Shown here: in pieces, positions 1 to 6,180 of the stretch | Layout: every line of letters starts with the position of its first letter | How positions within the stretch are numbered: the first letter of the stretch is position 1 | Origin: Actinomycetota bacterium | GTDB lineage: Bacteria; Actinomycetota; Coriobacteriia; Anaerosomatales; JAHIQC01 | Reading direction: 5' to 3' | Length of the DNA stretch: 14,730 nucleotides | Assembly: GCA_018902765.1 (NCBI GenBank) | Contig: JAHIQC010000195.1 | Span: forward strand, 1 to 14,730 | Program-made: the position numbers and the translations under genes | The notes under the pieces: generated by a model | What the model saw: the letters and a program-made list of their open reading frames with translations, nothing else | Told to the model about the DNA's origin: nothing | Databases searched by the model: none

Positions 1-1083
1 CGGTGCGAAGCAGCCCCACAAGGCCGGACCGCGCGGTACGGGGACAGGCGAAACAATCTCCGGCCAACCCCAGACCTGAATGCGACCGTTGGCTGTGTCG
101 CTGATGAAGATGCGATTGGAGTCGTCAATAGACACATCGTTCGGGTAGCTGAACTGTCCTTCCAGCACGCCTTGCTCACCAAAATTGAGAATCTTCTCCC
201 CGCCGTCGGTCCAAATCGTCCCGTCATGCGCCAACGTGTCCACAATCACCATACGAGCAGTGGATGACGGCTCATCACTCGAAAATGGCTTGAGGAAATC
301 CAGCCCGCGTGGAAGGCCCTGGGTCACTATGGTTCGTTGGTATATGCCATCTAGGCTATAGACCTGAACTCGACGATTATTGCTGTCCACGATATAGACG
401 CTATCTCCGCGGACCTTGACGCTATTGGGGAACTGAAACACGTCAATCCCCTCCGCGTCGTCGTCGGTGACGAATCCCGTGGTACCCACGGCTTTGACGA
501 ACCGACCCTTCGGATCGAAGATTATCAGCCTATGTCCCCCGAGCAGTTCCACTACGTAGAGCTTCCCGTCGGGGGCGAAATCCAGTGCCACAGGTGCCCA
601 CTCGACCCCACCTGTGTCAAAATTCGGCTTGACATTTTCCGGTAGATTCGGCGCGAAGTCACCGAGGTACTTGCCGTCACGAGTGAACTTGTGGATGGTC
701 CGAAGGCGCCTATCGGTAACGTAGAGGACGCCATCGAGGGGATTCTTGGCGATGTACAAGGGAATCGCCGTCTCAGACGCCCCAAAGGAACGCAACGGCG
801 TTCCATCCGGCTTGAAGACAGCGATATCTCGCCGCTCCCCATCCGCCACGAACACCTCGCCGCCATCTGCCAGCACCCCGATGGGACGTTGCATTCTGTT
901 CTTGTCTGCTCCGCTGAACGAATACAGGTACTCGGGGGTACTTACCACACCGGATACGGGTGCGCTCAAATCGAAAGTAAGCTTCTTGGTCGTCCTGTAG
1001 TATGCAAAGTACGCCAGCAGCACTGCCAGTAACAGCGCGAGCACGACCACGACCACGGTCATGCGTTTCTGTCTTCTCGTCAC
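1..1083 (-). CDS. Membrane-anchored NHL-repeat six-bladed beta-propeller protein, 3' end cut by window edge
   Basis: The frame is open from a GTG at 1083 to the left window edge (361 codons, no stop seen). A stop codon (TAA) sits directly before the GTG, and GGAGGA lies about 6 bases upstream, so this start is well fixed; an ATG at codon 8 has no ribosome site. Residues about 8-29 form one hydrophobic segment, an N-terminal anchor or uncleaved signal. After it come about six NHL-like repeats with blade motifs such as GVLADGGEVFVADG, VLYVTDR, KLYVVE, SVYIVDSNNRRVQVY and NRIFISDTANGRIQVW. The propeller looks complete, so little is probably missing. NHL propellers bind proteins or ligands; no catalytic motif is visible. 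It follows the TPR gene after 46 bases, so the two are probably cotranscribed. Its place after the multiheme cytochromes suggests a scaffold or docking role outside the membrane, which is inference. Confidence 0.85.
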   Translation of the reverse strand, partial: MTRRQKRMTVVVVVLALLLAVLLAYFAYYRTTKKLTFDLSAPVSGVVSTPEYLYSFSGADKNRMQRPIGVLADGGEVFVADGERRDIAVFKPDGTPLRSFGASETAIPLYIAKNPLDGVLYVTDRRLRTIHKFTRDGKYLGDFAPNLPENVKPNFDTGGVEWAPVALDFAPDGKLYVVELLGGHRLIIFDPKGRFVKAVGTTGFVTDDDAEGIDVFQFPNSVKVRGDSVYIVDSNNRRVQVYSLDGIYQRTIVTQGLPRGLDFLKPFSSDEPSSTARMVIVDTLAHDGTIWTDGGEKILNFGEQGVLEGQFSYPNDVSIDDSNRIFISDTANGRIQVWGWPEIVSPVPVPRGPALWGCFAP

Positions 1084-1129
1084 TTAAGTCCTCCGGGTGT
1101 CTGTCCGCGCAGAGGCTGCAGCTGCACAA

Positions 1130-2179
1130 TCATTTATTCTCGCCCTTAAGCGTGGATATCTTCTCGGCAATAGCCTTGTCCTTGGGGAACGACTTCGCCG
1201 CCAGCTCATACACTTCGAGCGCCTCGCTCGTTTTGCCTTGATCAATCAGCAACTGCCCTCTCAGCTTGATCGCCGAAATGCTTCCGGGATCCAAGTAGCT
1301 GGCGATGGTTGCAGCCTCAAGTGCAGCGGCGCCGTCTCCATTCGCAAGCGCCTTTCTCGCCTTAGCTTCCCACTCGGCCGATGTGCCAATTGCATCCAAA
1401 GCCTCAATGAGTGGTTCGGCGTCGGGCTCAAGTTGAGCGGCTCGACCATAGTGATACGCAGCCCTCACGCGGTCGTCCAACTCCATGTAGAGCTGGCCCA
1501 TCAAGTAGTGACCAGCCGCGTAGTTGGGGTCGAATTGAAGCGCGATGTCCAGCTGTTGGATAGCAGTCTCCGGCTGACCCATGCCCTGAAGAGCAAGGGC
1601 CAGGTGATAATAGGTGTCTGATGCATCCTTGCGAATCCGAAGCGCGCCCTTGAAGTACCCGGCGGCCTCCTCATATTGACCATCCCGCAGCTCAAGTATG
1701 CCTAGGTTGTAGAGCGCAAGCTCCCTTCGGTCACTTATGTCTTGATACTCTCCCCCTTCGGTCAACTCGATGACCTTCAGGAAGTAATTGCGCGCTTCGG
1801 AAGGATGCTCTGTGCCAAGGGCCACGATCCCGAGGTCCAAGTACGCCCCTGTATGCGTTGGGTCTATCTGCAACGCAGCGTTGAACTGCTCCACCGAGTC
1901 TTGGCTCTTGCCAGCAGAGGCCAGAGCCTCTCCGTACCGGACACGCAACAGAGCGTCGTTGGGCGACTTCTTCACTTGCTCACGGAGCACCTTGAGGGCG
2001 CGTAGCGCCGGAGTGGAATCCTCGGCAACGAGTTGGTTCTGATACACGCTGTACGCGAAGTAGCCGCCAACAGCAAGAATCGCCAAGACCAGTATCGACG
2101 CGGTGATAGCGAGCGCCGGGTCAATCCAGTTTCGAGCGGTGCGAGCGCCAACTGAGGCAGACGCCGATGATTCACTCAT
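1130..2179 (-). CDS. Membrane-anchored tetratricopeptide repeat (TPR) protein
   Basis: A 349-residue protein. I chose the ATG at 2179, preceded by AAGAGGT at about 9 bases; the frame stays open upstream, but that extension reads as non-coding. A hydrophobic helix at residues 22-46 follows a Ser/Ala-rich, positively charged start, giving a single-pass protein with the bulk outside. From residue 60 to the end it is helical, with about seven TPR-like units; clear cores lie around 76-109, 154-187, 188-221, 222-255 and 303-336 (for example LALALQGMGQPETAIQQL, and DPNYAAGHYLMGQLY). The family serves as a protein-interaction scaffold. There is no enzymatic motif. It lies between the cytochrome genes and the NHL propeller gene and may help assemble or hold the cytochromes. 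Base composition is lower in G+C than the cytochrome genes, as in the NHL gene. Confidence 0.88.
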   Translation of the reverse strand: MSESSASASVGARTARNWIDPALAITASILVLAILAVGGYFAYSVYQNQLVAEDSTPALRALKVLREQVKKSPNDALLRVRYGEALASAGKSQDSVEQFNAALQIDPTHTGAYLDLGIVALGTEHPSEARNYFLKVIELTEGGEYQDISDRRELALYNLGILELRDGQYEEAAGYFKGALRIRKDASDTYYHLALALQGMGQPETAIQQLDIALQFDPNYAAGHYLMGQLYMELDDRVRAAYHYGRAAQLEPDAEPLIEALDAIGTSAEWEAKARKALANGDGAAALEAATIASYLDPGSISAIKLRGQLLIDQGKTSEALEVYELAAKSFPKDKAIAEKISTLKGENK

Positions 2180-2259
2180 TGAATGGGACCTCTTGTGTTG
2201 ACGACGGATGCGCATTACACCTAGGTTTCCACTGTCGGTACCCGGCTGGCGCGAACAAG

Positions 2260-2289
2260 AACGTACTCGTCGAGGATAGTTTGTGTCAA
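2260..2289 (-). promoter_or_regulatory. Candidate sigma70-type promoter for the TPR-NHL genes
   Basis: Reading the minus strand, a perfect TTGACA (plus strand 2284-2289) is followed after 18 bases by TACGTT (2260-2265), which keeps the TA...T skeleton of a -10 box. It lies in the 146-base gap between the 20-heme cytochrome stop and the TPR start. The -10 box is weak and no transcript data are available. Confidence 0.4.
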
Positions 2290-2295
2290 TAGTTA

Positions 2296-2309
2296 CATTC
2301 GAAGGAATG
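2296..2309. promoter_or_regulatory. Inverted repeat CATTC-GAAG-GAATG upstream of the TPR promoter
   Basis: A perfect 5-4-5 inverted repeat ends seven bases upstream of the TTGACA box of the candidate TPR promoter. That is a position where activators often bind. It could equally be a short chance palindrome. Confidence 0.25.
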
Positions 2310-2325
2310 GCCGATAACCGCCACG

Positions 2326-3924
2326 TCACACACCGACGTCGGGGTGGCATCTCACGCATAGAGCGGCGCCCTTGTATGGCGCAATCTGCTTGTCGAACGG
2401 ATCTAGTGCGCCGTGGCAGTCATAGCAGAGGCGCAGATCGTGCCCCTGCTGGAGCTCCAACTTCTGAGCTGCCGCGGAGCTTCCGAAGTCCACATGACAC
2501 TCAAAACATCTGTATAGGCGGCCGGCTGTCTTCTCGACCCCGAAATGCACGGCGTGCTCCGCGAAGTTCTTCTGCTTGATCTTTGTTGCCGGCTTTTGCT
2601 TCATCTGCTCGTGGCACGGGGTGCAGTTCTCTTCGCTCAACTCAGCCCGCTTCACCTTATCGTGATGACAGTTCTGGCACGTGTTGCGGTTTACGTGGCA
2701 CACATTGCAGTCCTCACGACTGATCCCCGGCTCCGGCTTGTGGTCTTTCAGCCAGTCCGCAGGGTGTGGCATCACGGTCTTGTGGCATCGCTTGCACGAG
2801 GGAGAGTCGTGGCATGAGCCGCATGAGCCCTTCTGCGCGAGAAACAGTCCACCGTGGCTGCCCATCCACTTGGCATCCTTGTGGTCCTTGGGGATGACCA
2901 CGGCCGATGTCTGCGTCGCACTGATCTTCTTCTTGCCTCGGTGGCATTCGACGCAGAACTCTGACTTGTGGCACATCGAGCAGTACTCGGGCGACGTGTT
3001 GGCGCGCTCCTTGTGCTTGCCCGCCTCGAAAGCCTTGGTGTGGTCAGCTGGCTTGAGCTGGAAGTCCTTGGGGTGGCACGCGTAACACTCCTCGGTGGCG
3101 ATTTCGCCGGCTCGCGCGTGAGTGAGGCCGTGGCATCGGTAGCACGACAGCATGTCCGGGCGCCTGACTCTCTCCAGGCCGTGCCCGAACTGCGGATGGC
3201 ACACCGTGCACTGGTAGTTGCGCTTGAGATGCTCGGCATGCGCAAAGATCACGCGGCCCGGCAAGAAGTCATCAACGTCCGGGTGGCAGTACACGCACTG
3301 GCCCATCGATGTCGGCTGATTGGGATAGACGTTCACTGAGGGCTTGTCGGGCTTCTTCTCAAGGATACCTAGGTATATCGACGGCATGGACCCCACATCG
3401 AGCTTGAGGGCCTTGTGGCACGTATCGCAGTCCTGTACCGAGTCATGACAAAGGATGCACTGGTTCGCATCCTTCTTGGCCCGATCGGCGTGCGGCTTCT
3501 TGGCCCAGGTCGCCACGTGGGTCGCCGGGCGCAGCTTGAAGCTCGGGGTGTGACACGCGCTGCACTCACTGGCAGCCAGCTCTCCGATGGGCCCGTGCGA
3601 GATGCCATGGCAATTGAAGCACGACTCCATGGGCGGCACGTAGGTCTTGCCGGATTCATGGGGTGATGCGACGTGGCACGCGGTGCAGCTGACCATGAGG
3701 TGGTTGCCGTGGCTGAACACCAGCCCGGGAATATTCGTCTCGCCCAATCGAAGGTGACAGGGCGCGCAGTTGCTCGCTTCCGCATCACCCGTGAGATCGA
3801 TCGCATCAGGCACCTGGCCGGTGACCCTGTTCGGGGCGACAAGGATGAAGGCGGCGGCAGCCATCAAGGCCACCGCCACCCCCATGGAGATGTAGCGTTT
3901 AACGCTTAACCTTACGAGAACCAC
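2326..3924 (-). CDS. Exported 20-heme c-type cytochrome
   Basis: A 532-residue secreted multiheme cytochrome. Residues 1-36 are a signal peptide or anchor (Arg/Lys start, hydrophobic core about 14-31). There are 20 CXXCH motifs, at Cys 53, 80, 102, 121, 156, 166, 210, 239, 261, 280, 315, 324, 368, 377, 406, 416, 434, 473, 500 and 523. Exactly 20 other histidines occur, enough for bis-His ligation of every heme. Hemes 1-6 and 7-12 are a tandem duplication with nearly the same spacing; hemes 13-16 are two close pairs, and 17-20 resemble a degenerate third copy of the four-heme part. The start is GTG, inside the end of the 13-heme gene (13-base overlap), with AGGA only two bases upstream, so coupled translation is likely; an ATG at codon 14 is an alternative. 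Role: electron transfer outside the membrane, probably the outermost member of this set. The electron acceptor is unknown. Confidence 0.93.
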   Translation of the reverse strand: MVLVRLSVKRYISMGVAVALMAAAAFILVAPNRVTGQVPDAIDLTGDAEASNCAPCHLRLGETNIPGLVFSHGNHLMVSCTACHVASPHESGKTYVPPMESCFNCHGISHGPIGELAASECSACHTPSFKLRPATHVATWAKKPHADRAKKDANQCILCHDSVQDCDTCHKALKLDVGSMPSIYLGILEKKPDKPSVNVYPNQPTSMGQCVYCHPDVDDFLPGRVIFAHAEHLKRNYQCTVCHPQFGHGLERVRRPDMLSCYRCHGLTHARAGEIATEECYACHPKDFQLKPADHTKAFEAGKHKERANTSPEYCSMCHKSEFCVECHRGKKKISATQTSAVVIPKDHKDAKWMGSHGGLFLAQKGSCGSCHDSPSCKRCHKTVMPHPADWLKDHKPEPGISREDCNVCHVNRNTCQNCHHDKVKRAELSEENCTPCHEQMKQKPATKIKQKNFAEHAVHFGVEKTAGRLYRCFECHVDFGSSAAAQKLELQQGHDLRLCYDCHGALDPFDKQIAPYKGAALCVRCHPDVGV

Positions 3925-5255
3925 GATCCTATGCTCTGAAGGAACTGCCTGATCGGGTTGGACTCAGCGGCGTCCTTCTTCTGATGGATGAGATCGCCTG
4001 CCTGCTGCGCGAAGGATTCGTCCGAACCCTCGCCGTGACAACCCTCAGCACCGCACGTGCCAGCAAGGTTCTCCTTGGAGACCGCGGACTTGGGATCGCT
4101 TGATGGGAGGATCAAGTGGGTCCCGTGGCACTCCCAACACGCCGGCGAGTCTGTGGCACCCTTCTTGTACGCGGCGCCGTGATAGTAGTCGTCGTACGAG
4201 TCGTACTCGCTCTGATGGCAGCGGGCGCACACGCGGTAGGCTGAACCGTGCATGACCTGCTGCGCGTATGCGGTGTCTGTGCGCTGGATGTAGTGCCCGC
4301 CGTGGCAATCGGCGCACGTCGGCGGCTGAACCGTCGACTTGCCGTTCGCCGGCTTTGTCGTGCCCTTGATCCAGTCGTTCAGCGCCGTGGCGTGAGTCGA
4401 TGCATCGAAGTCGGCGACAGCCTTCTTGGAGGCCTCCGCCATCTTCTCGTCATCGAACGCAGCGGCGGCGTGACAACCGCGACATGCGAGGCCCGCATTG
4501 ATGTTCCACAATGGTGTGGCGTCCACGCCCTCTTCGTAGCGGTAGTCCGTGTGGCACTGCTGGCACGTGAGCGTTCCGTGGGTGGAGTCCTCAACGCCCT
4601 GGACCTGATAGGACTTGGGCTGTCCGCCCGAGGTCTTGGTCAGGTTCTCGTCGCCGTGACACGCGAGGCAACCTCCGGTTGAGTCGTAGATGTACGGCAC
4701 TCCCGGTTCCCAGCGGATGCTTTCGGCCTCGTGGCAATCGACGCACCATGCTTTGTCATGGCACATCATGCACTTGGACTGAAGCTCCTTCTCACCCGGA
4801 GCAACGTGGGGCTTCTTGGCCCAGTCGTACGTGTGCCACGTCGGCCGCAAACGGCTGCGACTCGCGGTGTGACAATCCTCGCACTTGCCGGTGGCGAGCT
4901 CGCCCATCGGACCGTGCTGCAGTCCATGGCAGTTGAAGCAGCCACGCATCGTGGGCACCTCGGTGCCTTCGCGGCGGTGCGGGAAACGGGTATGACACCC
5001 GCTGCACGCAACAAGCTGGTGATAGCCATGCTTGAAGATGATCGCCGACGCAAAGTTCTTGGTGTCGGAGATGTTGCCGTGGCACGGGTCGCAGTTCTCC
5101 GCGTACACCTTGCCCCCAAGGTCGATGATGAGTGAAGCGTCATCGATCTGGACCTGGGCGAACGCCATGGTTGCGACACTCAGAACGAGTGTGAACGCGG
5201 CGACCGCGAGCGCAAGAGACAGCGACCTCCTCTGCGCTACGAATCCTGTGGTCAT
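3912..5255 (-). CDS. Exported 13-heme c-type cytochrome, mosaic of 6-heme and 7-heme modules
   Basis: A 447-residue secreted cytochrome. I chose the ATG at 5255, 10 bases after a strong GGAAGGGG ribosome site; a GTG at 5285 would read through that site. The signal peptide ends at AFA, residue 33. Twelve CXXCH motifs lie at Cys 55, 84, 106, 125, 162, 171, 196, 231, 258, 314, 343 and 373, and a thirteenth site is CX4CH (CGAEGCH, 401-407). Thirteen other histidines match the 13 hemes. Residues 50-175 resemble the repeated module of the 20-heme protein (both contain WAKKPH and a CFNCHG...HGP pattern). Residues 190-447 resemble the whole 7-heme protein (shared YYHGAAY, GATD.PACW.CHG.H and ILPSSD, and a similar SWF tail). 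Its heme content and fusion structure make it a natural bridge between the other two cytochromes; that role is inference. Confidence 0.93.
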   Translation of the reverse strand: MTTGFVAQRRSLSLALAVAAFTLVLSVATMAFAQVQIDDASLIIDLGGKVYAENCDPCHGNISDTKNFASAIIFKHGYHQLVACSGCHTRFPHRREGTEVPTMRGCFNCHGLQHGPMGELATGKCEDCHTASRSRLRPTWHTYDWAKKPHVAPGEKELQSKCMMCHDKAWCVDCHEAESIRWEPGVPYIYDSTGGCLACHGDENLTKTSGGQPKSYQVQGVEDSTHGTLTCQQCHTDYRYEEGVDATPLWNINAGLACRGCHAAAAFDDEKMAEASKKAVADFDASTHATALNDWIKGTTKPANGKSTVQPPTCADCHGGHYIQRTDTAYAQQVMHGSAYRVCARCHQSEYDSYDDYYHGAAYKKGATDSPACWECHGTHLILPSSDPKSAVSKENLAGTCGAEGCHGEGSDESFAQQAGDLIHQKKDAAESNPIRQFLQSIGSWFS

Positions 5256-5279
5256 AAGCTTCGTACCCCTTCCCCTCCC

Positions 5280-5299
5280 GGACACCCGGGGATGTGTCC
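5280..5299 (-). promoter_or_regulatory. Intercistronic stem-loop between 7-heme and 13-heme cytochrome genes
   Basis: A perfect 6-bp inverted repeat, GGACAC and GTGTCC with an 8-base loop, begins at the stop codon of the 7-heme gene and ends just before the purine-rich ribosome site of the 13-heme gene. No run of U follows, so it is not a classical terminator. It could protect or mark a processing site that sets different amounts of the two cytochromes. Confidence 0.4.
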
Positions 5300-6156
5300 T
5301 ACGTGAACCAGGAACTGATGTGGCCTAAGAACTCCTGGATCGATGCCTTGGTGGTCATGATGAACGAATAGACGACGTTCTCTTCGTACGCTTGCTGACG
5401 CTTGTGAATGAGGCCGGAGTAACTGATATACGTCTCATTAGTCATGCTATGACACTGGGCGCACGTTTCCTGCAAGTTGGACTCATGAACCTTTGCGCGA
5501 CGATCGCTCGAAGGCAGGATGTCATGCCATCCGTGACACTGCCAACAAGCCGGTGCATCCGTCGCGCCTTCTTGGTATGCGGCGCCGTGGTAGTAGTCCG
5601 CATAGCTCTCCGAGAAGTCCTTGTGACACCTTCCACAGATCTGCTCACCCTCGGATCGAAGCTTCGCTTTGCCCTGTGGGTTTTCAGTCAGCGCCATGAT
5701 GTCGTGACCGCCGTGACAATCTCCGCACAGCGGCTTTTCTGGTGCGTTCTTGTCAATCGTTTCGCCGGGCTGCGTCGCAATCGAGTGCACACCTTGGCTA
5801 TATGCCTTCCACTGCTCCTGATGGCAGTTCTTGCATGACAGCTTGGCGGTGCGTGCCCACTCGGTCTGCTCGATGTTGTGCGGAGCCTTGTACGCGAAAT
5901 CCACGTGACAGCCGGCGCACATGATCGAAGCATGCGGTCCGGCGTCAAGCGGCGTCGGATCCACCCAGTACGAAACCCATGTCGAACCCTTCACCCTGCC
6001 GAGGTTCTTGTCGGCATGGCAGACCATGCAACCCGACTTGCCCGCCGTGGGCAAGGTGAAGTTCAAATCATAATCCTGCGCCTGCGCCACGACCGGCAGC
6101 GCCCAGACCGCCGCCGCAACCAAGAGCGCCGCTATGATGCGTCGGAACAGGTGCAT
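5299..6156 (-). CDS. Exported 7-heme c-type cytochrome
   Basis: A 285-residue secreted cytochrome starting at ATG 6156, with GAGGAG 11 bases upstream. The signal peptide has an Arg-containing start and ends at AQA, residue 26. Seven CXXCH motifs lie at Cys 43, 80, 108, 144, 174, 204 and 232, and nine other histidines follow the signal peptide, more than enough for bis-His ligation. The last 35 residues have no heme and end in an amphipathic stretch, QEFLGHISSWFT, closely matched by the tail of the 13-heme protein. It is encoded 24 bases after the cytochrome b gene, so it is the likely first acceptor of electrons from that membrane protein, like the cytochrome b plus multiheme c pairs of quinol oxidoreductases. 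Catalytic roles such as nitrite reduction are unlikely: no CXXCK or other special heme site is seen. Confidence 0.93.
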   Translation of the reverse strand: MHLFRRIIAALLVAAAVWALPVVAQAQDYDLNFTLPTAGKSGCMVCHADKNLGRVKGSTWVSYWVDPTPLDAGPHASIMCAGCHVDFAYKAPHNIEQTEWARTAKLSCKNCHQEQWKAYSQGVHSIATQPGETIDKNAPEKPLCGDCHGGHDIMALTENPQGKAKLRSEGEQICGRCHKDFSESYADYYHGAAYQEGATDAPACWQCHGWHDILPSSDRRAKVHESNLQETCAQCHSMTNETYISYSGLIHKRQQAYEENVVYSFIMTTKASIQEFLGHISSWFT

Positions 6157-6180
6157 GAAAACGTGTACTCCTCGGCGAAG

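Noticed and set aside
2331..2348. Near-palindrome around the 20-heme stop codon, considered as a terminator
   Set aside because: It lies in the last heme-motif codons, has mismatches and no usable loop, and no T-run follows on the minus strand.
2180..2359. Upstream extension of the TPR protein to 2359
   Set aside because: The extra 60 residues are Arg/Pro/Ser-rich, overlap the end of the 20-heme gene and cross the candidate promoter; ATG 2179 has a ribosome site and gives a normal membrane-anchor start.
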